The notes beneath the pieces were generated by a model that was not told the DNA's origin, did no database searches, and saw only the letters and a list, made by a program, of their open reading frames with translations. This document shows positions 1 to 7,702 of a DNA stretch of 24,863 nt, in pieces; position 1 is the stretch's first letter; each line of letters opens with the position of its first letter. The stretch is from a virus: IMG/VR virus record IMGVR_UViG_3300030090_002565, positions 1 to 24,863 of that record; one strand, written 5' to 3'. The position numbers were made by a program, and so were the translations under genes.

Positions 1-9
1 CATTTTATT

Positions 10-81
10 TGGCTCGCTCCGCAGTCTTGTTTCTATCTCGCCGTCTGGCTCGCTCGCCGCTTTTGTTTCTATCGCGCCACG
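10..81. repeat. Two tandem copies of an imperfect 36-bp repeat
   Basis: Copy 1 is 10-45 and copy 2 is 46-81; they agree at about 27 of 36 positions. Both begin TGGCTCGCTC and share the block TTGTTTCTATC. A third copy begins at 82 (TGGCT), then runs into the stop codon of the IS110-like gene. The repeat lies just downstream of that gene, so it would be in its 3' untranslated RNA on the minus strand. The window edge hides whether more copies follow on the left. Function unknown. Confidence 0.7.
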
Positions 82-85
82 TGGC

Positions 86-907
86 TTAAAAAGGCGGCTC
101 TATCTTGTGTGCATGACCTCCATGCTCTAAGACAAAAGGGTTCGGCGGATTCTTTCCAAACTCATGCTTGTACCATACCTCATGCAGATGCGAGAGAAAT
201 AGTTTTACCGCGTAGCGTGTAGACCTAGCCTGTATGTGCGCTGGCGGTAACTTCCCCTTTATGTACGCCTTGTATGCATCTGTGGTTTTCTTGATGTTCT
301 TCTTCTCCAAAGCAGACTTTGCCTGATCTGCAAACTCCCCATTGTCATTGCGTTTAATTTCTAGCTCCTTACGCTCTTTGTATATTTTACCGTAAAAAGC
401 CTTTTTGTTACCTGACACCTTGACAAAACTTTCCCCTAATTTCCAACACAGCACTTTTAGTTCTGCATTGAATGGTCGCTTGGTTCCCTTTTTCCATTCA
501 GCAGTAGGATCAAGTCCGGCAAACCGCCAGATGGCTCCAGCCGTAGGTGCTCTTGTGATATCAATATGTGCAACCAACCCTGATGCAATCACCTCCCCGA
601 TTCCAACTACCGTTCTGATCCGACTTCCAATCGGGTGTGCATTGGAGTACACATTCAATGCGGCTTTTACATTTTTCTCCAGTACCGTTGACTGAGTGGA
701 CAGCCAGTATAGAATATCGTGTGGCTCATCCTTCATCTGCCGAATCTGATTGTTAGACCGAATCCTGTTACCCTGCATCTGATAATACGAATCTACCAGA
801 AACCTAGCCTCGTCATCTGTCATGGTAGTCGCGGCATTTCGCAAGTCTTTATCCAGAGTTTCTACTGATGACCTGATCTCTTCTACTGTGATCTCTTCGT
901 TAAACAT
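86..907 (-). CDS. IS110/IS116/IS902 transposase-like protein, C-terminal domain only
   Basis: The 273-aa protein matches the C-terminal (Transposase_20) half of IS110-family transposases. It has a helix-hairpin-helix segment at about residues 98-116 (GIGEVIASGLVAHID), the block FAGLDPT at 129-135, a basic turn KKGTKRPFN at 139-147, and a C-terminal helix at about 228-246 resembling the last helix of the family. The N-terminal DEDD RuvC-like nuclease domain is absent; residues 1-90 look helical instead. The SSG-type serine motif that normally follows the GL.P block is replaced by AEWKKG, so the serine thought to be catalytic in IS110 enzymes appears missing. I recall similar stand-alone proteins in other phages. 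It is more likely a DNA- or RNA-binding protein than an active transposase. SD AGAAGGAA precedes the ATG. The preceding 240-nt gap is unusually structured. Confidence 0.75.
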   Translation of the reverse strand: MFNEEITVEEIRSSVETLDKDLRNAATTMTDDEARFLVDSYYQMQGNRIRSNNQIRQMKDEPHDILYWLSTQSTVLEKNVKAALNVYSNAHPIGSRIRTVVGIGEVIASGLVAHIDITRAPTAGAIWRFAGLDPTAEWKKGTKRPFNAELKVLCWKLGESFVKVSGNKKAFYGKIYKERKELEIKRNDNGEFADQAKSALEKKNIKKTTDAYKAYIKGKLPPAHIQARSTRYAVKLFLSHLHEVWYKHEFGKNPPNPFVLEHGGHAHKIEPPF

Positions 908-942
908 AATTCTTTTCCTTCTTCTTTAAAATAATTATTAGT

Positions 943-1121
943 GTGGACTTCCCATTCTTTAGCCATGTTAGCGTTACCTAGCGCGGCTGACCTTTGCATA
1001 ACTTTTGGAACCATGAATTTTCGGGGGCAATTCCAAAGTTATGAGAATGGGTAAGTATTGCGTAGTCCACGACACAATTTAAGGAGTCGCTAATTTCAGA
1101 CGCTTTAGACAACTGAAATTA
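943..1121 (-). ncRNA. Candidate structured RNA upstream of the IS110-like gene
   Basis: This gap in the leftward operon can form nested and successive helices. (a) TAATTTCAG at 1091-1099 pairs perfectly with 1113-1121. (b) GTGGACT at 943-949 pairs with 1064-1070; as an alternative, 947-958 pairs with 1044-1056 over 12 bp with one bulge. (c) 997-1010 pairs with 1031-1043 (13 bp, one extra T), stacked directly on helix b. (d) A small hairpin AGCC/GGCT (961-964/985-988) contains GCG/CGC. The region has no ORF. It could be a cis-acting leader or a trans-acting RNA. IS110-family bridge RNAs also come from the non-coding flank of the transposase gene, but no guide loops have been shown here. Confidence 0.45.
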
Positions 1122-1148
1122 ACTGGAAATCCGCACTACCCCACAAAT

Positions 1149-2345
1149 TTATTCCTCGTTAGTTAGAAAATATATTCTTTTTGATAAGCTCCCCACACTT
1201 TCCCCACTCACTGTTTCATCCTTACAGAATCCTATACCTGCTATGAAATGGGATCTGGCACTCCCCTCGATCATTGACGCATTGAGTACAGCCGCTTTAC
1301 GAGCTAAATCTTCTTCTGCTTCTTCAAAATCAGAATAAGATAAGAACCATCGGCTAAATACTTTACCTTCAGAATCAGTGTAGGCGAACGCTGTTTTATT
1401 ACTTGGGCTATAGACACGTACATAGGCTTTGTACTTGAAGTTATCAATTTCTTCGACATCCTCTTCTGCTTCTTCTATTTCCTGTAGAAGATTAGTCTGG
1501 TTTCGCTCCTCATATGCCTCAAACAACTCACGCATTACTTTTGGATTTTTAAACAACTGTCTCTTTAAATACCATGATGGATTAAGTTCGTTGCTATCAG
1601 AATGTTTTGCTATACCTTCATAGACATGGGTTTTAAATAAATCGTCCAGTGTCTTGTTGAACAATTCCACTTTGTTTTTAGCAATAGTTTCTGCACTGTT
1701 GCGTATCATGAGAAGCGCAGTTTTCCCATAGGGCAATCCGAAATCGTTAAATCTAGGAGTCAATGTATTAGCTTTTGACAACTCTGCTATTGGTGGTGTT
1801 TTGAACCGCATCGGCTCAAACTGTGCCTCCTTTCCATAAATGGATAAACCACTAACAAGAGCTTTACCAAATTGGTCAATTTTTGCCTTTAACGGTGTTG
1901 GTAATTTATCTAAGTGCAGAATTCCTTCTGCAAAACTATTTCTACTATCCGTGTAGGTTGCGTATGTAGAATTATCTGACGCACGATTTAATTGCCCTGT
2001 CTGCCTTATGTTTCTCACATTATTTGTTGTTTTGTCTCTATGTAGGTAATTAGAGGTAATCTGAATCTTCGCAACAAATCCATCGCCATAATCCCATCCC
2101 TCCAAAAGCATAATCCCAAATGTAAATTCACAATGGACTGCTTTGAACACTACAGCTTGGAAATCTATTTTATTTTTATGGTTTCTCTGCCATCCGGCGT
2201 AGGCATAGCGATCTATCCAATCATCGTCTTTTATCTCTGCTACTAAAGAATATTTATTAGCATACCCCAACTTCTTCTGGAGTCTGCTTATTGCTAATTC
2301 CGTTGCACGTAAGACAGGTACATTGTTTGTATTTATGATTTTCAT
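1149..2345 (-). CDS. Hypothetical phage protein, 398 aa
   Basis: I do not recognise a family. The protein is soluble-looking, with no signal peptide or membrane segment. The N-terminal half (about 1-110) is aromatic-rich with alternating polar and hydrophobic strands. Residues 210-280 are mostly helical, followed by a strongly acidic stretch at about 284-301 (rich in EEAEEDVEE). A second acidic segment, EEAEED, occurs at 341-346. The start codon overlaps the upstream gene's stop as ATGA, with the SD AGGAGAAG inside that gene's end, so the two are translationally coupled. It is among the last genes of the long leftward operon. Function unknown; coding status is well supported by length and coupling. 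Confidence 0.8.
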   Translation of the reverse strand: MKIINTNNVPVLRATELAISRLQKKLGYANKYSLVAEIKDDDWIDRYAYAGWQRNHKNKIDFQAVVFKAVHCEFTFGIMLLEGWDYGDGFVAKIQITSNYLHRDKTTNNVRNIRQTGQLNRASDNSTYATYTDSRNSFAEGILHLDKLPTPLKAKIDQFGKALVSGLSIYGKEAQFEPMRFKTPPIAELSKANTLTPRFNDFGLPYGKTALLMIRNSAETIAKNKVELFNKTLDDLFKTHVYEGIAKHSDSNELNPSWYLKRQLFKNPKVMRELFEAYEERNQTNLLQEIEEAEEDVEEIDNFKYKAYVRVYSPSNKTAFAYTDSEGKVFSRWFLSYSDFEEAEEDLARKAAVLNASMIEGSARSHFIAGIGFCKDETVSGESVGSLSKRIYFLTNEE

Positions 2346-2956
2346 AACTCTTCTCCTGTAATCAATTTATAACTTTCCGGTGTAAAAAAACCTTTTGATC
2401 GCCAATAGCCATAGACCGCCCGTGTTCCACCCCGCGTGTAATCATAGGTGTCGTGTATTACTCCATCTACAGAAGCCATATAGTATTTGGTACACCGCAG
2501 AATAAGACTACCTCTTGGTAATTCCTTCTTATCACAGTGCATAGTGACCCCAGTCCCAATCCCCATGACAGGCTTCCACTCCCATCCTAATACTTCTTCT
2601 ATGAAAGCCTTAACACATTGTTCGTGTTCTAACCTCTTTTTCTTACGTTTTGGGTTCCACCTCCTGTTTTCATCTTCAAATAGTAGGTACTCTTTCTTTA
2701 TTTTTGCCCATCCATACCCACTCGCAATGGCTATTGCGCGAATATGATCATATTCTGCAACATTTTCTTGGTATACCTTTCTTTGCCGTGGGCCTAATTC
2801 TGGTAGCTTATCTCCAGCCTCATACATCCCCCCATCGTCATATACGAATCTATGTTCATCGACTGCTATGTTGTGGGCATCAAATAAATACCGTTCCCCT
2901 GTCTCAGACCCAAGGCGTTTGAGCCGTTCCTTTATAAAAATACTAATATCACTCAT
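2342..2956 (-). CDS. Conserved phage-type hypothetical protein, 204 aa
   Basis: I chose the ATG at 2954-2956 (protein begins MSDISIFIKE). It is preceded by GAGGAGG at ideal spacing, whereas an upstream in-frame start 27 nt earlier has no such site and would overlap the preceding gene more. The protein is basic in the middle (NPKRKKKRLEH near the centre). Its C-terminal block contains GSLILRC, a DGVIHDTYD segment and a YGYW motif, which I associate with small conserved phage proteins, though I cannot name a family. No transmembrane segment. It overlaps the upstream gene by 8 nt and the downstream gene by 4 nt, so it is part of a tightly coupled operon. Function unknown. Confidence 0.75.
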   Translation of the reverse strand: MSDISIFIKERLKRLGSETGERYLFDAHNIAVDEHRFVYDDGGMYEAGDKLPELGPRQRKVYQENVAEYDHIRAIAIASGYGWAKIKKEYLLFEDENRRWNPKRKKKRLEHEQCVKAFIEEVLGWEWKPVMGIGTGVTMHCDKKELPRGSLILRCTKYYMASVDGVIHDTYDYTRGGTRAVYGYWRSKGFFTPESYKLITGEEL

Positions 2957-3155
2957 TGTTATCCTCCTCATACGTATGCCCATTGATGGCTACTATTTCA
3001 TAAACCTCCTCTTCAACCTCACCATATGTAGGATCGTGATACTCTCTCCAATACTCTCCCCCAAATACTTTCTGTCTAGCCTCCTCTTCATTAACTGCAT
3101 CTACAAAATAATGTGTATAAGAATCCCATCGAGTTGTAATTTTAAATGTTTGCAT
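2949..3155 (-). CDS. Small acidic hypothetical protein, 68 aa
   Basis: The protein starts MQTFKITTRWDSYTHYFVDA and ends in an acidic tail (YEEDNNE). The pattern strand-strand-helix (AVNEEEARQKVF) suggests a compact alpha/beta fold. No recognisable family. The SD GGAGAAGGAAA lies upstream of the ATG inside a leader, CACTAATTATTTT plus a purine-rich SD, that recurs before three other leftward genes (see findings). Its stop overlaps the next gene's start by 8 nt. Function unknown. Confidence 0.65.
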   Translation of the reverse strand: MQTFKITTRWDSYTHYFVDAVNEEEARQKVFGGEYWREYHDPTYGEVEEEVYEIVAINGHTYEEDNNE

Positions 3156-3231
3156 TGTTGTTTTCCTTCTCCAAAATAATTAGTGGGTAGAAGCTCCACC
3201 CCCGCAGAGCTTTGTGTTACCCGACCAGTTC

Positions 3232-3471
3232 CTACTTTCTATATCGACTGAAGATATCAGCCTCCTCTTCCTCTTCTTCTTTCCCTCCTGAGAAATCTAA
3301 TTCTAGTTGTCTCTCATCTTTAACAGACAACCCATCTTCATATGCTTTCAGTAACATCTTGACCACATTACTGTAAGACAGTCGATACCCATTCGCTTCT
3401 TCAATTTCATCCCTGATACCATCAATTCTCTGCTTGATATCTGGACTAACTGAGATAACTACGTGTGCCAT
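3232..3471 (-). CDS. Ribbon-helix-helix-like DNA-binding protein candidate, 79 aa
   Basis: The start MAHVVISVSP is supported by the SD AAAGGAG at 3480-3486; a GTG start further upstream would translate the palindrome and is unlikely. The first 45 residues fit the ribbon-helix-helix pattern: a short beta strand (VVISVSP), helix 1 (DIKQRIDGIRDEIEEA), a turn, and helix 2 (SYSNVVKMLLKAYEDG). The C-terminus is a flexible acidic run (KEEEEEEADIF). RHH proteins usually act as dimeric repressors on palindromic operators. A perfect 20-bp palindrome lies 17 nt upstream of the start (3488-3507) and recurs four times elsewhere, so autoregulation and regulation of the operon is a reasonable inference, not proven. 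Confidence 0.6.
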   Translation of the reverse strand: MAHVVISVSPDIKQRIDGIRDEIEEANGYRLSYSNVVKMLLKAYEDGLSVKDERQLELDFSGGKEEEEEEADIFSRYRK

Positions 3472-3487
3472 TGTTTGCTCCTTTCTG

Positions 3488-3507
3488 CCTGTGACACCTG
3501 TCACAGG
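3488..3507. promoter_or_regulatory. 20-bp palindrome copy 1 (candidate operator)
   Basis: CCTGTGACACCTGTCACAGG: 9-bp arms with a CC centre on the plus strand. It sits in the 40-nt gap between the VWA gene stop and the start of the RHH-like gene. As RNA it could also form an 8-bp stem with a tetraloop. Confidence 0.7.
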
Positions 3508-3511
3508 TGAA

Positions 3512-4873
3512 TCAATCTAAGTGAAGTACCTGCCCAACCTTCGGGTTGAACTCCTTATAGCCATCAGGACAAACTGCCCAAAGCAGTGGGTATTCTAAAG
3601 AATCCCATACGGCTTCAGATAGTCCGCCTACATATGCGTCTGTCAATAATAGCATACATTCTACATCAGAATCTAGTAGGATATTATTTTCTACATACTC
3701 CACAACACAATGGGGATCAGTACCGCCTCCTCCTTTAGGCTTCGTAGTATCAGTCAACGTGTTGTAGTCATCCTCAGTGTAGATCTCATGCGCGACTACA
3801 TCAGTACCCCAATATAAGAGATGCACTTTCTCCGGCACTACATCCTCCACTATTACTTTCACCTCCGAGAGGAAACGGTCAATATCTTCCTGACAGATTG
3901 ACCCAGAAGTATCAACACCAATCACAATACTTCCTATTGCTTCTCCTTCTGAAGAAGGTGCATATATTCCAGACCCTAACAACCTTCTGTTAAATCTCCG
4001 AAAGGTAGATATGTCTTCCCCTTTGCAGGTGTTTTGTATGAACTCTGCTAGTACCTCTTCCCACGGAGTTTTCACTTCGATCAACTCTCTAATCGTTGCG
4101 GCAAAAACCCCTGCGGCATCCCCTGCTACCTGCGCGGCCTGACGGACAGCCCGATCTAACTCTTCAGCCATCTCCTGTAATTCCTCTGCGCTTTTCTCTT
4201 TCTCAGAATCCCAGTTATGATCATCGAACATCTTCTCTTTCAGTTCTTCGATCTCATCGGAATACTGTTTCTCTTCTTTAGAATTATTAGAAGGATTATT
4301 TACCGGGGGAATATCTTTAGGATCATGATCATTCCCGTCATTCCCGTCACCACTTCCTCCCTTTGGTGGTCGTGGTATTGGTGGCGGAGGGTTGTTCTTC
4401 TGCTTGAGAATATTGAACACCTGCACTGTATTCTTATCTCGATAGGCTTCATCAACTAACGCCATAGGCTCCCCCTTCTTTGGCCCTTCTTTGAAAGTAG
4501 GCATTTTGAAATACTTTTCCCCTGTTGCCTTTGCAAGATCCACCAACTGAAGATTGATCACATAGTCCATCGCCATGTTCGCCAGAAGTGGATCTTCTTT
4601 AACTAGATGTATCCAGACAAATACATGCTTGTAGGCTTTGTGCATTTGCTCATGGAGTACAATGAATAACAGTTCTTTGTTATCCAGTTCCTGACAAAAG
4701 TCTGGGTTGTAGTAAGTATTGATCCCATCGGTTGCCGCTGTCGCAGTTTTATCAGTGCCAATATCATTCTCTCCGTAGAGACTGATTGCCCCAAAGAATC
4801 TCAACTCTTTCACTTCCATCAGTTTAACGTGTGCTCGTTCGAGCCTTTGTTGTGGTGTGAATTGTTGTTCCAT
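3512..4873 (-). CDS. VWA-like zincin metallopeptidase-type protein (DUF2201-like), MoxR partner
   Basis: The 453-aa protein has the two-part layout of DUF2201/VMAP-type proteins. The N-terminal zincin-like domain carries HEQMH at 74-78 with a downstream ANMAMDYVIN segment (98-107) that could supply another ligand. A low-complexity Pro/Gly/Asp linker lies at about 160-195, with a charged coiled region at 200-250. The C-terminal von Willebrand A-like domain keeps a MIDAS: DTSGS at 321-325, the Thr of GGGGTD at 385, and D412 in TDAY. Such proteins pair with MoxR AAA+ ATPases as metal-dependent chaperone or remodelling systems, and a MoxR gene lies three genes upstream in the same operon. The target is unknown. 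SD GGGGAAGGA precedes the ATG. Confidence 0.85.
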   Translation of the reverse strand: MEQQFTPQQRLERAHVKLMEVKELRFFGAISLYGENDIGTDKTATAATDGINTYYNPDFCQELDNKELLFIVLHEQMHKAYKHVFVWIHLVKEDPLLANMAMDYVINLQLVDLAKATGEKYFKMPTFKEGPKKGEPMALVDEAYRDKNTVQVFNILKQKNNPPPPIPRPPKGGSGDGNDGNDHDPKDIPPVNNPSNNSKEEKQYSDEIEELKEKMFDDHNWDSEKEKSAEELQEMAEELDRAVRQAAQVAGDAAGVFAATIRELIEVKTPWEEVLAEFIQNTCKGEDISTFRRFNRRLLGSGIYAPSSEGEAIGSIVIGVDTSGSICQEDIDRFLSEVKVIVEDVVPEKVHLLYWGTDVVAHEIYTEDDYNTLTDTTKPKGGGGTDPHCVVEYVENNILLDSDVECMLLLTDAYVGGLSEAVWDSLEYPLLWAVCPDGYKEFNPKVGQVLHLD

Positions 4874-4884
4874 TATCCTTCCCC

Positions 4885-5292
4885 TTAGTAAGTTGCGTCC
4901 GTGTAGTTTTGAACACCCCAGTTGCTTGAAACCTTTTCGCGTAATGCGTTTTTCATATCGACAAAGAGACTCTCGCCTTTGTGATTGAAGGCGAATGTCA
5001 CGCCGACTAAGTACCGCATATTTTCGCGTCCAATTTCCTCAACTATGAGCACTTCGCCTTCACAGAGATGTTTGCCGATTTCTTTGGATGCGTCGTAAAG
5101 TTCAAGGAGATCATCAGTCTCTTCATCGTAGCGATTCGGTGAAGCGCCATCGGGGTGTTCACAAATAAACCCAATGCGCTCCTCGTTGTCGTAAATTGGT
5201 TTGCATTCGAACGATAGTAGAAACTCTACGAACTCGTCCTTGTCTTTTACGTGTACATAGTTGCTGCGAACGTCACAGATATAGTTAGCCAT
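4885..5292 (-). CDS. Conserved hypothetical protein in the MoxR-VWA cluster, 135 aa
   Basis: The protein begins MANYICDVRSNYVHVKDKDE; this N-terminal pattern (MANY...R.NY..VKD) is one I associate with small proteins near phage and plasmid MoxR-type clusters, but I cannot name a function. It is acidic and soluble (strand-rich start, EETDDLLELYD in the middle). SD AAGAAGGAGAAG sits in the shared leader. Only 11 nt separate its stop from the VWA gene start. It uses GCG, CGC and TCG codons visibly more often than its neighbours, which may reflect a different origin or selection; this is an impression, not a computed value. Confidence 0.75.
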   Translation of the reverse strand: MANYICDVRSNYVHVKDKDEFVEFLLSFECKPIYDNEERIGFICEHPDGASPNRYDEETDDLLELYDASKEIGKHLCEGEVLIVEEIGRENMRYLVGVTFAFNHKGESLFVDMKNALREKVSSNWGVQNYTDATY

Positions 5293-5334
5293 TATTCTTC
5301 TCCTTCTTTAAAATAAATTCAGTGTTGCCACCAC

Positions 5335-6333
5335 TTAGAAATTAAACTTACTTGTAATTTGATCTACCGACTCTTTTACTTTGTTAACTTCTTCTACCAT
5401 AAGACCTCGATAGTATTCCCCATGATCTTTATCCTTCAGATCATCTACATCATAGTCTTCCAGAATCGCTTGGAATTCCTTACGCCTCTGCTCCAACTCA
5501 GGATCTTGTGTGATATTAAAAGCCTTCAGCGCACTACAGATATCTAGCCCACTCTCTAGCAAGTCATTTGATATTTTCTTCTTCTTTGTTACCTCCCTGC
5601 CGTAATCTTTACCTTTCCCTGTTCTTTGGAATTTATCCAAGGCTTTTGCATCTGCCTCCCTCTGCATAGCCGCAACTTCTTCATCAGTTCGATCAGTTAG
5701 CTGTTCGGATATCCTTGCCACAATGCGCGACAAACGATTCCATGTATCTGTCGTAGCTGTCCTTATCTTGTTATCTAACCCCTGCTGAAACAGATCGTTT
5801 AATTCCTCCTTTACATCTTCCAAGACACCATTAATAAACCCACCTTCTTCCGGCACTGGGGGATACTCCAGATTGAACTGAAACTTTCGCTCGATGAAAT
5901 ACTCTATCTCCTCATCCGAAGGGTAATCCATCGGGTTATACAACTCCCCCATATTCTCCTCTGCCTTCTCTCTCAACTCAGGTAATTCCTCCTTGAACAC
6001 CTGCACCATAGAGAGAAACTCTTCCTTCAATTCCCCCATTGTCTCCATGTGTTCCTGAATAAACGAATTCGGCACTAACCGCTGACCGCTATCATTCCAA
6101 GGGAGTGATAACTTGGCGTGTTCCTGTCTCGCTCTAGCCGCAAATTTCACAATCTCCCCCAAGACCTCCGACCCTGCAAAGATGTTCTTGGTCACTCTGG
6201 CAACATTGCTCTCGGCATTGTTATCTTCGTTCACCTTTGCAGTCGCATCTTTGTCCTGCTTTGATCCGGTAGATACCGAAATGTTTAACTCACATAACCG
6301 CGCACAACTTGCTATTGATATACTACTGTTCAT
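5335..6333 (-). CDS. DUF3150-like protein of a MoxR-VWA module, 332 aa
   Basis: The N-terminus (CARLCELNISVSTGSKQDKD) resembles the opening of DUF3150-type phage and plasmid proteins, where a leucine-rich strand is followed by a TGRK-like turn. Around residues 95-110 it has LSLPWNDSGQRLVPN, also typical of that group. Most of the rest is predicted helical and acidic, including EEIEYFIERKF, and a Lys-rich GREVTKKKK segment occurs before the last third. No membrane segment. It lies between the AAA+ ATPase and the VWA protein, the position expected for the third component of such modules. The role is probably adaptor or substrate handling; this is inference. SD AAAGAAGGAAG lies in the shared leader. 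Confidence 0.65.
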   Translation of the reverse strand: MNSSISIASCARLCELNISVSTGSKQDKDATAKVNEDNNAESNVARVTKNIFAGSEVLGEIVKFAARARQEHAKLSLPWNDSGQRLVPNSFIQEHMETMGELKEEFLSMVQVFKEELPELREKAEENMGELYNPMDYPSDEEIEYFIERKFQFNLEYPPVPEEGGFINGVLEDVKEELNDLFQQGLDNKIRTATTDTWNRLSRIVARISEQLTDRTDEEVAAMQREADAKALDKFQRTGKGKDYGREVTKKKKISNDLLESGLDICSALKAFNITQDPELEQRRKEFQAILEDYDVDDLKDKDHGEYYRGLMVEEVNKVKESVDQITSKFNF

Positions 6334-6393
6334 TTTTAATCTTCCTTCTTTAAAATATTTACTTTATTAGGTACGTTTTAAGACCACTGTTTG

Positions 6394-6413
6394 CCTGTGA
6401 CACCTGTCACAGG
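6394..6413. promoter_or_regulatory. 20-bp palindrome copy 2
   Basis: Identical to the copy at 3488-3507, same orientation (CC centre). It lies in the 92-nt gap between the MoxR gene stop (6426) and the DUF3150-like gene start (6333). The following bases GCTGTTTA are also shared with the copy at 7722. Confidence 0.7.
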
Positions 6414-6425
6414 CTGTTTACTGAA

Positions 6426-7508
6426 TTAACTATCTAGTCCGTAGAGATGTTTGTTCGCAACTGCCCAGTCCCCAAAGGCTTTGTGACTCTGGACTAACTT
6501 GTTCAGTTTGCGATTATCCTTGGACTGCAATAACCACAAGGCTTGGTTCTCGGTTGACAACCGTTTCATGTAGGTAAACCACGCATCCAGTTTGGGCTTA
6601 CTATCAACCCATGTTAATGCGGATACTGTGGTTATACATACTGCTGGCGGTGACTCCGGCACTATGGCATTTTCTGGATCTTCTATAATGTCATCCGGTG
6701 AAGGTAGTTCTTCCACCAAGTCAATGAATGTCATTAGCTGTGCGCCACCTGCTAACCCTATTGCTCCTTCCAGAGAAGACCGTAAGTTTCGTTTCTCTAT
6801 CCGTCCATTGAAGTAGTCCCATATACAATGTGAAGCCATCTCCAGAGATCGTGGTGTTACACATTGTTGTGTGTTTCTTTTGGGATTAGAGATATAAGGA
6901 TTCTGACCGTCAGGGTCATCGACGAATGACTGCATCAACTGTGGTTCACGCTTCACCCAAGCCATTACGGTTGGGTGGATGCCATTCTGTGAAGCCCACA
7001 AGATCCACTCGTCTGCCGTAGGCTTGCGGATATATTTCGTAATAACTCGGTTGGCTGTATGGTTCTGTAACCGATCACCTACACCCTCGACCGTAAGATT
7101 GCCTGTTGTTATTACTATAGAATCAGGATGGATATTGATCGATCCAATCCTGCGCGGATGCGTCAATAATCCATGAAACATAGCCTGTACTACTTTTGGA
7201 GCCTTGGTTAACTCGTCTATCACGATGAACAATGGCTCATCCAGATGGAATCCCCAATGCCTATTGAATAGAAACTCAGCACAGCCTTTCTCTACGTTAG
7301 GCATCATAATGCCTATATCCGCAATATCTATCTGGGTGCAGTCAATGAAGACAAACCGCATCCCCAACTTGTCTGCACCGGAACTTGCTACGGATGTTTT
7401 ACCAACACCCATCTCCCCCATCCAATGCCATGTTATTTTCCCTGCACTGGCAACCGCATCATCCATCGCCTCATTCAAACTCACATATGTTCTTGCTTGC
7501 ATACTCAT
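6426..7508 (-). CDS. MoxR-type AAA+ ATPase
   Basis: The 360-aa protein carries a canonical Walker A, GEMGVGKT (31-38), a Walker B with LFIVIDE (93-99), a sensor-1 segment ITTGN (133-137), and candidate arginine fingers at R146 and R154 in GDRLQ/NRV. The order and spacing fit single-domain MoxR-family AAA+ proteins, with a helical lid in the C-terminal third. MoxR ATPases work with VWA proteins to remodel or activate protein complexes; here the partner is the VWA/zincin protein at 3512-4873. The start overlaps the zinc-ribbon gene's stop as ATGA, and the SD GGGGGAT lies upstream. In a phage this could serve host takeover or virion maturation, but no target is visible. Confidence 0.85.
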   Translation of the reverse strand: MSMQARTYVSLNEAMDDAVASAGKITWHWMGEMGVGKTSVASSGADKLGMRFVFIDCTQIDIADIGIMMPNVEKGCAEFLFNRHWGFHLDEPLFIVIDELTKAPKVVQAMFHGLLTHPRRIGSINIHPDSIVITTGNLTVEGVGDRLQNHTANRVITKYIRKPTADEWILWASQNGIHPTVMAWVKREPQLMQSFVDDPDGQNPYISNPKRNTQQCVTPRSLEMASHCIWDYFNGRIEKRNLRSSLEGAIGLAGGAQLMTFIDLVEELPSPDDIIEDPENAIVPESPPAVCITTVSALTWVDSKPKLDAWFTYMKRLSTENQALWLLQSKDNRKLNKLVQSHKAFGDWAVANKHLYGLDS

Positions 7509-7702
7509 CTTACTAATCCCCCTTTGTTGTTTAATCCTTTTAAATCTTCTCTATTACTAATAACTACATAATTACTCTTGTGCATTGGTGCAATGGTAAA
7601 GGTCACGCACCCTGCTTCTACTTCGCCACAAGATAGACAAGTGTCATATCCTAGTGCCTTCCTCCGTGAGTCAAATGACCCACCACATCTAATACATTCC
7701 AT
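7505..7702 (-). CDS. Small zinc-ribbon protein, 65 aa
   Basis: I start it at the ATG 7700-7702, with SD AGAGGAAAG. A start at 7771 would translate through the 20-bp palindrome. The protein has two Cys knuckles, CIRC at 3-6 and CLSC at 22-25, making a zinc ribbon. The C-terminal half (APMHKSNYVVISNREDLKGL) matches my memory of a small zinc-finger protein common in phages. It is the first gene after the consensus promoter at 7837-7865 and overlaps the MoxR start by 4 nt. Possibly a nucleic-acid- or RNA-polymerase-binding factor; not established. Confidence 0.75.
   Translation of the reverse strand: MECIRCGGSFDSRRKALGYDTCLSCGEVEAGCVTFTIAPMHKSNYVVISNREDLKGLNNKGGLVR

Noticed and set aside
10-81. 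Possible CRISPR array
   Set aside because: The 36-bp units are contiguous, with no spacers between them; only two full imperfect copies are visible.
2487-3179. Plus-strand open frames opposite the leftward genes
   Set aside because: They are shadows of tightly coupled minus-strand genes with good SD sites; the plus frames have none.
3472-3504. Upstream GTG start for the RHH-like gene
   Set aside because: It would translate the 20-bp palindrome, and the ATG at 3471 has a clear SD.
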